Part shown: one piece after another, positions 9,519 through 18,305 of the stretch
Position numbering within the stretch: the stretch's first letter is position 1
How the letters are laid out: each line of letters starts with the position of its first letter
NCBI GenBank assembly: GCA_015709655.1
Contig: CP054181.1
Span: 2,042,207 to 2,106,206 of the forward strand
Source of the DNA: Ignavibacteria bacterium
Lineage (GTDB): Bacteria; Bacteroidota; Ignavibacteria; Kapaibacteriales; Kapaibacteriaceae
Length of the DNA stretch: 64,000 nucleotides
Direction of reading: 5' to 3'
The notes under the pieces: generated by a model
Seen by the model: only the letters and a program-made list of their open reading frames with translations
Told to the model about the DNA's origin: nothing
Databases searched by the model: none
Position numbers and translations under genes: made by a program

Positions 9519-11903
9519 CTAATCCCGGAAATTTACTATCAGCTTTGTTTTTCCGCTGCCCCAGTCAATGCGTTCCAGCGATGATTTGTTTGCCGGCAGG
9601 TTGTAGGTGAGCGACTTGACGTACTGCACCGCCTTGGTACCGTAGATAACGGCACCGGTGCCGGGGAGTACGTCTTCGTCGTTGACCGGACCAAGTGGTA
9701 TGTTGTTCAGAGTGATTGATGAGTTCATTGATTCGACTACGTCACCGTCTGTAAACTCTACTGCCTGCAACATGGTTACCGTTACTGTAGTTATCATTTT
9801 TTTGTCTTTCGACAATGTGCCGGAAATTGTTCCGGTTTTAAGTGATGTCATCTGACTGGTGATTCTATCTCTGCACTCAATAGTTGCCGAAAATGAATCT
9901 CCGTTCCAGACCAGTGCATCGCATGGTTCACGAGTCAGAGCGTATGCATTGAGAAAGGTTAAAAAGTTGGAACGGCTACCGTCGGACATTAGAATCGGAC
10001 CCTTATTTTCTTCCGTCGGTTTAATTGAATAGTCGGCTATCTGAATAAAGAGATACCGCCACGGTGCACCAACAGTGATGGTTGTGGTTGCAGTGTCGAT
10101 ATCCTTGCCTTTGTCAAGGTCGTGCAGAATAATGCCAATCGTGAACTGACCGCCCTCCTCAAAGATGTGGCTGATTGTGCTGTCGCCGGTTACCGATATT
10201 GGTTTTTCGGATTCCGGGAAGTACCAGTCGAATCTGGCACGTTTGGGTGCAGTGCCGTTGGTGCGGGCGATGAATTTTACCTTGGCTCCGACATCCACAG
10301 TCGTATCTGCAGGCGTTATGGTAAGCCCCTTTCTCATAATTGTGAACCACTTGAAATCAATATATTTATCACTTTTCTTTGTTGGGGCGTTAACCGAGCC
10401 ATACGCATACAGGCCGACGAGTTTTTCGCCGGTGTTTGTCAGAGTTGCTGTTATGGTGCCGGCTGATGCCGAACCAAATTTGTTGCCGTCAGGCGTGTAG
10501 AGTACGGCATCGATCAGGTTGTCGGACGGGTATTGGTACTCGCATGACGGACATCGTACCTGCAGTGAGATTTTTCCGTCGGCATCGGTAAACAGGGTAT
10601 CACGAGCGGCTGCCTCAAACTCGTTTGTTTCAGGGTTTTTTTGGAAGAGCTGCCATTCCGGAAAGATATCATCTCCGATAGTAGATTTTTCTAATTTCTT
10701 CCATTCGGCATCTATTCCCTCGTGGTTAATCATTGCCGTCTTTGCTACGTAACGTATTCTTGGGAAGGGGTGTCCAAGGCTGCTTGCATTAGCCCCGCTG
10801 TAATAAGGTGAGAAGGTACTGCCGGCCGGTATTGTGATTTCGCGATTAGTTTTTCCGGGATAGTTCGGGTCGGCAACCCATACCTTTCCCTGACCCGCCT
10901 TGTAGGCAATGAGTGCGTGACCACCCACTTCGCCCCGAATTGTCACATATTGAGGCTTACCGGTAATCTTCATTCCATACACAAACGAGAGGTAGTGCAA
11001 ACTGTCGGCCGAGTACGCCGACGTACCAACACTATCGAACCGCTTCAGCCATACAACTCTGTTATCCCAGTCGAGTTTCGACTGTACAACCGATGCGAGC
11101 CGGTAACCGCGTGAGTTGTCCTGCCACAGCTTCGGGTTTTCAGTCATACTGTAGCGGTTATACAGTGCCGGCAGGTGTTCCCGCTGTTTCTTCATCGTGA
11201 AGTACCACATTGCCGATATTGACTGCCCGGCACAGTGTCCGCCCGGTGCGATATACGACCCGTAGTTGGTGAACTCCCAGTCGTCTACACCCGGCGTAAA
11301 ATTCGTATTCTGGATTCCCGAGAGTTCATTCTTATCTACCGAGGCTACAATAAGATCGACGTATGACTTTGAGCCCTGAATTCCCCCCTTGGTACCATCA
11401 GACAGACGCCTGCCTTCTACGTGGGCCGTGAGCAGGGTGATGGCATCATTTGCGAGTGACGATGCCGGAATGCCTTCCAGCTCGCCTGTTTCTTCGTCAT
11501 AAAAGAAGCCCATTGCAAAGTGGTTTGGCGGCAGTGATATCGGAATGGTGATGGTAAAGGGGCTTTTGGCATAGCCCCCTCCGTTATCAATCCGAATCAG
11601 TGGTGTTAACGGGTTGAATGCGGTACCAAACGTATGCTTTACTACCGGTGCCGCCGAAACCGTGAAATGGACACCCTGCGAAAAGGCATCTGCGGGAGTG
11701 GTGATGGTAATACCGCCGGCGGCTGGTGACGATGAAACTGAGCCCCCTCCCGGCGGAAGCGAAAACGATTCGGATGCCGCACGGTCGCCTACGGTGATCG
11801 TGCCCGCATTCGGGTCGGAAGGTGAAACCGGAGAGTCGGTGGGGCAGCCTGTAAGTAACAGTGCAGCTATCGCTATTGCAAAAGCGGAAATGGTAGTACG
11901 CAT
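9519..11903 (-). CDS. lipoprotein with papain-like cysteine peptidase signature and PKD-like domain
   Basis: A 794-residue protein with a lipoprotein signal peptide (LLTGC, lipid-bearing Cys20), so probably outer-membrane anchored. A beta-rich N-terminal region covers residues 40-165. A C39/papain-like core follows: GGHCAGQS with Cys224, EVGGHALIAY with His329, and VWVADPNYPG with Asp345 and Asn347, spaced like a Cys-His-Asp/Asn catalytic set. Near residue 590, FDWYFPESEKP...SHIFEEGGQFTI resembles a PKD domain. It is transcribed alone, and a candidate promoter lies just upstream. The peptidase activity is inferred from motif order; no exact family was recognised, and a non-enzymatic role remains possible. 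The start at 11903 is chosen because it gives the lipoprotein signal directly. Confidence 0.8.
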   Translation of the reverse strand: MRTTISAFAIAIAALLLTGCPTDSPVSPSDPNAGTITVGDRAASESFSLPPGGGSVSSSPAAGGITITTPADAFSQGVHFTVSAAPVVKHTFGTAFNPLTPLIRIDNGGGYAKSPFTITIPISLPPNHFAMGFFYDEETGELEGIPASSLANDAITLLTAHVEGRRLSDGTKGGIQGSKSYVDLIVASVDKNELSGIQNTNFTPGVDDWEFTNYGSYIAPGGHCAGQSISAMWYFTMKKQREHLPALYNRYSMTENPKLWQDNSRGYRLASVVQSKLDWDNRVVWLKRFDSVGTSAYSADSLHYLSFVYGMKITGKPQYVTIRGEVGGHALIAYKAGQGKVWVADPNYPGKTNREITIPAGSTFSPYYSGANASSLGHPFPRIRYVAKTAMINHEGIDAEWKKLEKSTIGDDIFPEWQLFQKNPETNEFEAAARDTLFTDADGKISLQVRCPSCEYQYPSDNLIDAVLYTPDGNKFGSASAGTITATLTNTGEKLVGLYAYGSVNAPTKKSDKYIDFKWFTIMRKGLTITPADTTVDVGAKVKFIARTNGTAPKRARFDWYFPESEKPISVTGDSTISHIFEEGGQFTIGIILHDLDKGKDIDTATTTITVGAPWRYLFIQIADYSIKPTEENKGPILMSDGSRSNFLTFLNAYALTREPCDALVWNGDSFSATIECRDRITSQMTSLKTGTISGTLSKDKKMITTVTVTMLQAVEFTDGDVVESMNSSITLNNIPLGPVNDEDVLPGTGAVIYGTKAVQYVKSLTYNLPANKSSLERIDWGSGKTKLIVNFRD

Positions 11904-11932
11904 GCGAGATTTTGGTGTGTGAACGATACTTA

Positions 11933-11962
11933 CAAGTTAGATTTTGCTCCTGTCCGGAACAA
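11933..11962 (-). promoter_or_regulatory. candidate promoter of the peptidase lipoprotein gene
   Basis: On the minus strand TTG (11962-11960) is followed, after exactly 20 bases, by TAACTTG (11939-11933), close to TAnnTTTG. The ATG is at 11903. The TTG-N20-TA spacing equals that before rplM. Confidence 0.35.
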
Positions 11963-12027
11963 TGACTTTTGTCACACTGTACGCGTAAAACCGGAGGGTT
12001 TATAGTCACTTCACTCTGTCGGATAAG

Positions 12028-12035
12028 TAGCTTTG
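12028..12035 (+). promoter_or_regulatory. candidate -7 box for the carbonic-anhydrase-like operon
   Basis: TAGCTTTG fits TAnnTTTG and lies 35 bases before the GTG at 12071. No TTG is seen 20 bases upstream. Confidence 0.35.
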
Positions 12036-12070
12036 TACAACAGATTAGTGAGAATCACTGAAGGAATATC

Positions 12071-12616
12071 GTGGCATCGATAATAGAGTACGGTGGCATT
12101 ACTCCCAAACTGCATGAATCGGTATTTGTGGCTCATGGCGCCGTTATTCTGGGCGACGTTGAGATTGGTGAACACAGCTCGGTATGGTTTAACTGCGTGC
12201 TGCGTGGCGATGTACACGAAATCCGTATTGGCAGCCGTACCAATATCCAAGATCTTACCATGTGCCATACCACCTATAACAAACATCCGCTGCATATAGG
12301 CAACAACGTTACTATCGGACACCATGCGATGCTGCATGGATGTACCGTTGGCAACAGTGTTCTGGTAGGCATGCAGGCTACGTTGCTTGATGGATCGGTG
12401 ATCGGGAATTACAGCATGGTGGCCGCAGGTACCGTTGTACGGCAGGGCTTTGTTGTGCCTGACGGTGTTCTGGTTGCCGGTGTACCCGGCAAGATCATCC
12501 GTGAGCTTACGCAGCAGGAACGTACGTTTCTTGATGAAAGTGCGCAAAACTATATCGACTACATTCACAGTTACCGAAATCATTACAACGTTAGAACTCA
12601 ACGGGGGCACCAATGA
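12071..12616 (+). CDS. gamma-carbonic-anhydrase-family protein (left-handed beta-helix)
   Basis: A 181-residue protein built of hexapeptide repeats (AVILGDVEIGEHSSVWF...IGNNVTIGHHAMLHGC...VLVGMQATLLDGSVIGNYSMVAAG), as in the YrdA/CaiE/PaaY branch of the gamma-carbonic anhydrases. The three zinc ligands are present: His66 in MCHTTY, and His84 and His89 in GHHAMLHG with the usual five-residue spacing. The start is GTG (MASIIEYGG), which suits the family N-terminus. It could hydrate CO2 or be a related metal-binding trimer; many members have no measured activity. The stop overlaps the ATG of the next gene (ATGA), so they are coupled. Confidence 0.9.
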   Translation: MASIIEYGGITPKLHESVFVAHGAVILGDVEIGEHSSVWFNCVLRGDVHEIRIGSRTNIQDLTMCHTTYNKHPLHIGNNVTIGHHAMLHGCTVGNSVLVGMQATLLDGSVIGNYSMVAAGTVVRQGFVVPDGVLVAGVPGKIIRELTQQERTFLDESAQNYIDYIHSYRNHYNVRTQRGHQ

Positions 12617-12816
12617 AAAAAACAAAAGCATCGCTCGGCGGAGCACTTACCACGATATTAATCTTTACTGCCATCGGTGTGCTTGGAATGGCGTTCGCCG
12701 GCTTCTACACCGGTGAATGGCTGTATTTTGTGGCCGGCGGACTCTTTGCAATTAGCGGTGTAAGCGGCGTGTTTGTTGTGAGGGCATTGCGGGCTACCAT
12801 TGAAAAGAACAAGTAA
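12613..12816 (+). CDS. small two-helix membrane protein, unknown
   Basis: A 67-residue protein with two predicted membrane helices (residues about 9-31 and 36-56) and charged ends (MKKTKAS...RATIEKNK). Its ATG overlaps the stop of the carbonic-anhydrase-like gene by four bases. No family was recognised. The context gives no clear function beyond translational coupling. Confidence 0.65.
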   Translation: MKKTKASLGGALTTILIFTAIGVLGMAFAGFYTGEWLYFVAGGLFAISGVSGVFVVRALRATIEKNK

Positions 12817-12857
12817 GCGATACCAGGATAAAAACAAAATAGGTTACAATAAATATA

Positions 12858-14048
12858 ATGAATTCACTGCTGCCCAATTTCAGATCTGAGGTAAGCATAT
12901 CCGTTCACACTGCTGAATCGGAACAGATGCTCATCCTGAACGATCCGTATGGTATTGCCGACGGACCCATCATGCTGCACCCCGACATGGTGCATATTCT
13001 GGAACATTGCGATGGCGAAACATCCTGGGAAGCATTTGCTGACGCCATGGGAATCCCGGCCGACAGTGCCGAGATTGCCAATGCAAGGATGTTTATCCGG
13101 CAACTGGATACCATGGGCTACTTTGAAACACCCCGTCTGGCTGAACTCCGCACACACATGGAAAACGCCTGGAACAGCAGTTCTCTCAGACCTCCCGTTT
13201 GCGCCGGAAGTACCTATCCCGCAGACCCCGACGAGCTGAAACAACTGCTGGATACCATGGACTCCCTGAACAGTCAGCCCGCACAGCCCTGCTCCGCCGC
13301 ACTTGTCCCGCATATTGACTTTCGGGTAGCAGGCCAGGCATACGCCCACGGACTTCAGGCAATTCGTGGCCTGAATGCCGACATTGTTTTCATGATCGGT
13401 ACCTCGCATTACTGGGCCGATACCATGGTGATCCTTACCAACAAATCATACACCACTCCGCTGGGGACGCTGCAGACCGACACCCACGTTGTTGATGAAC
13501 TTCGCACAGAACTTTTGGGAAAGGGGCTTGGGCTTGCCTCCACTGATGTTGCCCATAAACCCGAACATTCACTTGAACTCCACGCAGTGCTCCTCCAGCA
13601 CGTGTACCCGTCACGCCCGATCAGAGTTGTACCCGTCCTGGTTGCCGACACCGGGCTGGACCCTAATGAAGCAGCCCGACAGATGCAGGCTGTTGCCGAA
13701 GCATGCCGGACCGTTGCCGGCCGGTGCACCGGGAAAGTTGGCTGGCTTATCAGCGGCGATATGTCGCACTATGGCCTCCGGTTTGGTCATAACCAAGCCG
13801 CTGAAACCATGGTGCAAGGCGTCCACGATACCGACGCCGAACTGCTGAACCTGCTTGCATCCGGTGATACCAGCAGCTTCCATACCCGTATCTCCAACAG
13901 CGGAAACTACACCAACATCTGCGGCTACGTACCCCTGATGGTAGGTTTGCAAGCCTGCAACGCCGGCACCGGCACAACCATGCACCATGCACTATGGAAC
14001 GATGCCGAAACCGGCAGCGCCGTCAGCTTTGCCGTGATGTCATGGTAA
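12858..14048 (+). CDS. MEMO1-family protein (AmmeMemoRadiSam system protein B-like) with N-terminal extension
   Basis: A 396-residue protein. Residues from about 113 to the end match the MEMO1 family: CAGSTYPADPDEL, ALVPHIDFRVAG, IGTSHY, HSLELHAVLLQHV, GDMSHYG and the final CGYVPL. Members are related to extradiol dioxygenases and retain His/Cys residues that could bind metal; the biochemical role is not settled. The N-terminal 110 residues (HILEHCDGETSWEAFADAMG) look like a small winged-helix or PqqD-like module, which not all members have. The radical-SAM and AMMECR1 partners of the three-gene system are not next to it here. The gene follows the small membrane protein after 41 bases. Confidence 0.87.
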   Translation: MNSLLPNFRSEVSISVHTAESEQMLILNDPYGIADGPIMLHPDMVHILEHCDGETSWEAFADAMGIPADSAEIANARMFIRQLDTMGYFETPRLAELRTHMENAWNSSSLRPPVCAGSTYPADPDELKQLLDTMDSLNSQPAQPCSAALVPHIDFRVAGQAYAHGLQAIRGLNADIVFMIGTSHYWADTMVILTNKSYTTPLGTLQTDTHVVDELRTELLGKGLGLASTDVAHKPEHSLELHAVLLQHVYPSRPIRVVPVLVADTGLDPNEAARQMQAVAEACRTVAGRCTGKVGWLISGDMSHYGLRFGHNQAAETMVQGVHDTDAELLNLLASGDTSSFHTRISNSGNYTNICGYVPLMVGLQACNAGTGTTMHHALWNDAETGSAVSFAVMSW

Positions 14049-14085
14049 CGAAACCATAGCCCCCTCCAAAAATTCCTTTCCCTCC

Positions 14086-14116
14086 TTGCCGATTATCCAA
14101 ACTTTCCGTACTTTTG
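14086..14116 (+). promoter_or_regulatory. Bacteroidota-type promoter of rplM
   Basis: TTG (14086-14088), a 20-base spacer and TACTTTTG (14109-14116) match the Bacteroidota -33/-7 promoter pattern. It lies 53 bases before the rplM start, at the head of a ribosomal-protein operon where a strong promoter is expected. It is the best match of this kind in the window. Confidence 0.6.
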
Positions 14117-14148
14117 CAGGCTCTAATCGTTTCAACGTATTATCAAAG

Positions 14149-14163
14149 CTCCCCGTGGGGAGG
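14149..14163 (+). promoter_or_regulatory. hairpin covering the rplM ribosome binding site
   Basis: CTCCC (14149-14153) can pair with GGGAG (14158-14162) across a CGTG loop. The 3' arm is the Shine-Dalgarno GGGGAGG (14157-14163), seven bases before the ATG at 14170. Folding would hide the ribosome binding site, a layout typical of translational control. No L13 binding data exist here; the regulatory role is inference. Confidence 0.45.
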
Positions 14164-14169
14164 ACTTGT

Positions 14170-14619
14170 ATGTCACATAACCAGAAAATCACAAATTCAC
14201 TGCGCAAGGAAGATGCCACGCACAACTGGTGGGTGGTAGATGCTGCAGGGCAGACAGTAGGCCGCCTGGCAACCCAGGTAGCCACACTTTTACGCGGTAA
14301 GCATAAACCTGACTTTACCCCTCACGTTGATAACGGCGACTTTGTTGTTGTTATTAATGCAGAGCAGATTGTTATGCAGGGGAAGCGTGCCGAGCAGAAA
14401 ACGTACTTCCACTATACCGGATACCCGGGCGGTGGCAGGGTGCGGACGTTTAAGGATCTTAAGGAAAACAAACCCGAAGAGATCGTAGAACTGGCGGTAC
14501 GTGGCATGCTGCCGAAAACCAGCCTTGGCCGTGCCATTGGCAAGAAGCTCAAGGTGTACCGCAGCAGCGAGCATCCGCACGAAGCACAGCAGCCCAAACC
14601 ATTTGCCCTAAAGGCCTGA
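14170..14619 (+). CDS. rplM: 50S ribosomal protein L13
   Basis: A 149-residue L13 with the expected HNWWVVDAAGQTVGRLATQVATLLRGKHKPDFTPHVD start and the VRGMLPKTSLGR motif near the C-terminus. The ATG at 14170 is chosen for the strong GGAGG seven bases upstream; the in-frame extension to 14086 would cross the promoter. L13 is an early 50S assembly protein. rpsI follows after 27 bases, the universal L13-S9 pairing. Confidence 0.97.
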   Translation: MSHNQKITNSLRKEDATHNWWVVDAAGQTVGRLATQVATLLRGKHKPDFTPHVDNGDFVVVINAEQIVMQGKRAEQKTYFHYTGYPGGGRVRTFKDLKENKPEEIVELAVRGMLPKTSLGRAIGKKLKVYRSSEHPHEAQQPKPFALKA

Positions 14620-14646
14620 TACCGACATTAACTGAACGAGAATAGC

Positions 14647-15033
14647 ATGAAGACATATTCAGGAACCGGACGTCGGAAAACAAGCGTAGCCCAGGTACGG
14701 CTGATGAGCGGTACAGGCAACGTACTGATTAACCGGTCAGCTCTGGAAGATTATTTTCCAATTGAAACATACAGGCAGGACGCACTGCTGCCCATGGTAT
14801 TAACCGGCACCAATAAGCAGTTCGACGTGAACGTGAACGTTCGCGGCGGTGGCAAGGCCGGTCAGGCAGGAGCCGTACGCCTTGGCGTTGCCAGGGCGCT
14901 GCTGGATTACAACGAAGAGTTCCGTACCGTGCTGCGTCCGGCGGGCGTACTTACCCGCGACCCCCGTATGGTTGAGCGTAAAAAGTACGGTCAGAAAAAA
15001 GCACGGAAGCGCTTCCAGTTCTCCAAGCGGTAA
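14647..15033 (+). CDS. rpsI: 30S ribosomal protein S9
   Basis: A 128-residue S9: [16 protein letters not shown] at the N-terminus, the [25 protein letters not shown] core, and the basic tail [12 protein letters not shown] that reaches the P-site tRNA. The length is normal. It is co-transcribed with rplM, and a strong hairpin follows its stop. Confidence 0.97.
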   Translation: MKTYSGTGRRKTSVAQVRLMSGTGNVLINRSALEDYFPIETYRQDALLPMVLTGTNKQFDVNVNVRGGGKAGQAGAVRLGVARALLDYNEEFRTVLRPAGVLTRDPRMVERKKYGQKKARKRFQFSKR

Positions 15034-15042
15034 TGCTTACCT

Positions 15043-15075
15043 GCACTGTCCGCCGGGTTTCCCTGCGGACAGTGC
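15043..15075 (+). promoter_or_regulatory. perfect 11-bp hairpin between rpsI and rpsB
   Basis: GCACTGTCCGC (15043-15053) pairs perfectly with GCGGACAGTGC (15065-15075) across an 11-base loop. There is no T tract, so it is not a standard intrinsic terminator. It starts the 161-base leader before rpsB, whose position and length would suit an attenuator, a processing site or an S2-responsive leader. Confidence 0.55.
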
Positions 15076-15194
15076 GTTTACACAGAAATTACAACACCAT
15101 GCCTGTGGAGACAAAGCCACGGACGCCCCTCGGGGGTGCGGCTGCGTTGACGAAGCAGGCACACGATTATCCACCAATTTACTCGAGGTTTACT

Positions 15195-16010
15195 ATGGCG
15201 GTTGTCACCGTCGAAGCTCTTCTGGAAGCCGGCGCCCATTTTGGACACCTGACGCGCCGCTGGAATCCCAAAATGCGCAACTTCATCTTCATGGAGCGTA
15301 ACGGGATCCACATCATTGATTTACGGAAAACCCAGCTCTTGCTGGATATAGCACGCGAGGCTGCCTACGATGTGGCATCGCACGGTCGCGGTGTTCTCTT
15401 TGTAGGCACCAAGAACCAGGCGCGTCCCGCCATTGAAGCAGAAGCACGCCGGAGTGGTTCGAATTACGTCAGCGAGCGCTGGCTGGGCGGCATGCTTACC
15501 AACTTTAGCACCATCCGCAAGTCCATCAAACGTTTGAGCGCCATCGACAAAATGGAAGTTGACGGCACCTTTGAGAAGATTACCAAGAAGGAACGGTTGA
15601 TGCTGAGCCGCGAACGCGAACGTTTACGTAAGGTGTTTGGCGGTATCGAAGACATGACGCGGATCCCGGGTTTGCTGTTCGTGGTTGACACCAAGCGTGA
15701 GCACCTGGCAATCAAGGAAGCCAAAATCCTGGGCATCCCCGTGGTTGGCATCGTTGATACCAACAGCGATCCCGAAGAAGTTGATTATCCGATACCTGCC
15801 AATGACGACTCGATTCATACAATTGACATCATGGCAAAGGTGATTGCCGATGCCGTGCTCCAGGGCAGGGAAATTGCCCGCGTAAAAGCCGCCGATACCG
15901 CAGCTTCCGGCGAAATGCTCGCCAAGGAAACCGAGCAGACAGATGACGGCAAGGTACGCCGTCAGATGCGCGGCCGACGCAAGGCAGAGTCGGGCGAAGC
16001 CGAGGGCTAA
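15195..16010 (+). CDS. rpsB: 30S ribosomal protein S2
   Basis: A 271-residue S2. [27 protein letters not shown] is the standard start; the core has [24 protein letters not shown] and [11 protein letters not shown]. The C-terminal tail ([19 protein letters not shown]) is longer and more basic than average. The frame is open upstream to 15033, but that part lies in the leader and does not resemble S2. It heads the conserved rpsB-tsf-pyrH-frr cluster. Confidence 0.97.
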   Translation: MAVVTVEALLEAGAHFGHLTRRWNPKMRNFIFMERNGIHIIDLRKTQLLLDIAREAAYDVASHGRGVLFVGTKNQARPAIEAEARRSGSNYVSERWLGGMLTNFSTIRKSIKRLSAIDKMEVDGTFEKITKKERLMLSRERERLRKVFGGIEDMTRIPGLLFVVDTKREHLAIKEAKILGIPVVGIVDTNSDPEEVDYPIPANDDSIHTIDIMAKVIADAVLQGREIARVKAADTAASGEMLAKETEQTDDGKVRRQMRGRRKAESGEAEG

Positions 16011-16109
16011 GCCCCGACCCAAACGCCGGGCCGGCACCCGCAACCCGTACCACCGGCACGGCATTACTCTTCAACAAGTTTTAACGATTATCACAACGGA
16101 ATAACTACC

Positions 16110-16967
16110 ATGGCAATAACTGCAGCAGATGTAAAAGAACTGCGCGATAAAACAGGCGCCGGAATGGCGGACTGTAAACGAGCCCTTGAAGAATCGAACG
16201 GCGATACCCAGGCAGCTATCGAATGGCTGCGCAAACGCGGTGCTGCCTCGATGGCTAAGCGTGCCGACAGGCAGGCTAAAGAAGGTGTTGTGGTTACATT
16301 AACAACGCCGGATTGTAAGACGGCATCAATAATTGAACTTAACTGCGAAACCGACTTCGTGGCACGCAACGAAGATTTTGTTGCCTTTGCCAATGCCATC
16401 GCACAGTGCGTTCTGGATAACCCGGTGAAAACCGAAGACGACGTGTGGGCGCTGAGTTACAACGGAACACCCCTGAAGAATATGCGTGACGAAATTCTGG
16501 CAAAGTTCTCTGAGAAGATCGAACTGAGCCGGTTTGAACACGTTACCACCAGCGGTTACCTGACCGACTATGTACACATGGGTTCGCGCCTGGGTGTACT
16601 GGTAGAATTTGCACCCGCAATATCGAACGATAATGCCAAGCCCCTTTCCCGTGACATCGCAATGCAGGTTGCCGCCATGGCTCCCGGCTTTGTTGAACGC
16701 AGTCAGGTAAACACCGACGTGCTTGCCAAGGAGCTCGAGATTTACAAGCAACAGGCAATGGAAGAAGGTAAAAAAGAAGATATTGCCGAGCGCATCGCCC
16801 AGGGCAGGCTTGGCAAATTCTATGAAGAAAACGTCCTTGTAGAGCAAACCTTTATTAAAGACTCTGCCAAAAAAGTCAGTGATGTTGTAGCTGAAATCGG
16901 CAAACTGGAAGGCAGCACCATTTCGGTTGTGAGCTTCCGCAGATATAACGTTGGCGAATCTGTTTAA
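16110..16967 (+). CDS. tsf: translation elongation factor Ts
   Basis: A 285-residue EF-Ts, the nucleotide exchange factor of EF-Tu. The N-terminal UBA-like part reads VKELRDKTGAGMADCKRALEE; the TDF motif region ELNCETDFVARNEDF follows near residue 75; and the C-terminal EQTFIKD segment is present. Length and order are normal. It lies 99 bases after rpsB and 18 before pyrH. Confidence 0.97.
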   Translation: MAITAADVKELRDKTGAGMADCKRALEESNGDTQAAIEWLRKRGAASMAKRADRQAKEGVVVTLTTPDCKTASIIELNCETDFVARNEDFVAFANAIAQCVLDNPVKTEDDVWALSYNGTPLKNMRDEILAKFSEKIELSRFEHVTTSGYLTDYVHMGSRLGVLVEFAPAISNDNAKPLSRDIAMQVAAMAPGFVERSQVNTDVLAKELEIYKQQAMEEGKKEDIAERIAQGRLGKFYEENVLVEQTFIKDSAKKVSDVVAEIGKLEGSTISVVSFRRYNVGESV

Positions 16968-16985
16968 CACCCGGAACCACCACTG

Positions 16986-17696
16986 ATGCAGCCACGATAT
17001 CGCAGGGTACTGTTAAAACTGAGCGGAGAATCACTCATGGGGTCGCAGTCCTTTGGGATCGACCCCATCGTAATTCGCAGCTATGCCGAAGAGGTCCGCT
17101 CAATCGTGGAATTAGGCGTTCAGGTGGGAATCGTGCTGGGCGGCGGCAATATCTTTAGAGGTGTACAGGCTGCCGCTGCTGGGATCGACCAGGTATCGGG
17201 CGACCACATGGGCATGCTTGCCACCGTCATTAACTGCATTGCACTGCAGAATGCACTGGAAGCTCTTAGTGTGCCGGTACGACTGCAGACGGCAATCAGA
17301 ATGGAGCAGGTGGCCGAAACCTTTATTCGCCGTCGCGCTCTGCGTCACCTTGAAAAAGGCCGGGTGGTAATCTTTGGCGCCGGTACCGGCAATCCCTACT
17401 TTACCACCGATACCGCTGCCGTACTCCGTGCCAGTGAAATCGATGCCGATGTGGTGCTCAAGGGGACGCGGGTTGACGGCGTGTACGACAAAGACCCCGA
17501 AAAGCATGCTGATGCCGTGAAGTTTACCACGATTTCGTATTCCGATGCGCTGCAGCGCGGCCTCCGGATTATGGATCTTACAGCAATCACCATGGCACAG
17601 GAAAACAAGAAACCCATTGTAGTTTTTAACATTAACGGGCGCGGGAACCTGCGCAAGTTGGTTACGGGCGACGACGTTGGGTCAACCGTCCTCTGA
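16986..17696 (+). CDS. pyrH: UMP kinase
   Basis: A 236-residue amino-acid-kinase-fold enzyme that phosphorylates UMP to UDP in pyrimidine synthesis. Motifs: [13 protein letters not shown] at the start, [39 protein letters not shown] and [13 protein letters not shown]. It sits in its usual place between tsf and frr. Confidence 0.97.
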   Translation: MQPRYRRVLLKLSGESLMGSQSFGIDPIVIRSYAEEVRSIVELGVQVGIVLGGGNIFRGVQAAAAGIDQVSGDHMGMLATVINCIALQNALEALSVPVRLQTAIRMEQVAETFIRRRALRHLEKGRVVIFGAGTGNPYFTTDTAAVLRASEIDADVVLKGTRVDGVYDKDPEKHADAVKFTTISYSDALQRGLRIMDLTAITMAQENKKPIVVFNINGRGNLRKLVTGDDVGSTVL

Positions 17697-17743
17697 GCCC
17701 GCCCGCACCTACTGATTACTGTCAACGATAAAAGGGAACTACC

Positions 17744-18304
17744 ATGCCAGTACAGGATATTGTAAAAGCTTCGTCAGACCTGATGAAAAAATCCGTGGAA
17801 CACTTAGAACAACAGTTTGCCAAGGTGCGCACCGGCAGGGCGTCGGCAGCACTGGTGGACTCGGTGCGCGTGGACTACTACGGATCGCCCACGCCAATCA
17901 GTCAGGTGGGCGGTATCAGTACACCCGATGCCCGCACACTGGTTATTCAGCCCTGGGATGCCGGTACCGTATCGGCCATCGAAAAAGCCATCCTGGCGGC
18001 CAACCTTGGTTTAACCCCGCAGAGCGACGGACAGATAATCCGCATTACCGTGCCGCCACTGACCGAGGAACGTCGGAAAGACATCGTTAAACAGTGCAAA
18101 AAAATGGCAGAGGATGCCAAATTAGCCGTACGAAACGTCCGCCGTGATGCCAACGAAGACCTCAGGAAAGCCGAAAAAACCGAGCACTTCTCCGAAGACG
18201 AACGCAAACGCGGTGAAGACGACGTCCAAAAAAACACCGACCGCTTTGTAAAAGACATTGACCACCTGCTTGCCGAAAAAGAACAGCAGGTCATGAACGA
18301 ATAA
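17744..18304 (+). CDS. frr: ribosome recycling factor
   Basis: A 186-residue protein of normal length that splits post-termination ribosomes with EF-G. The motifs FAKVRTGRASAALVDSVRVDYYG, VPPLTEERRKDIVKQ and the C-terminal DDVQKNTDRFVKDIDHLLAEKEQQVM are typical. It follows pyrH after 47 bases and is followed by queC after a single base. Confidence 0.97.
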   Translation: MPVQDIVKASSDLMKKSVEHLEQQFAKVRTGRASAALVDSVRVDYYGSPTPISQVGGISTPDARTLVIQPWDAGTVSAIEKAILAANLGLTPQSDGQIIRITVPPLTEERRKDIVKQCKKMAEDAKLAVRNVRRDANEDLRKAEKTEHFSEDERKRGEDDVQKNTDRFVKDIDHLLAEKEQQVMNE

Positions 18305-18305
18305 C

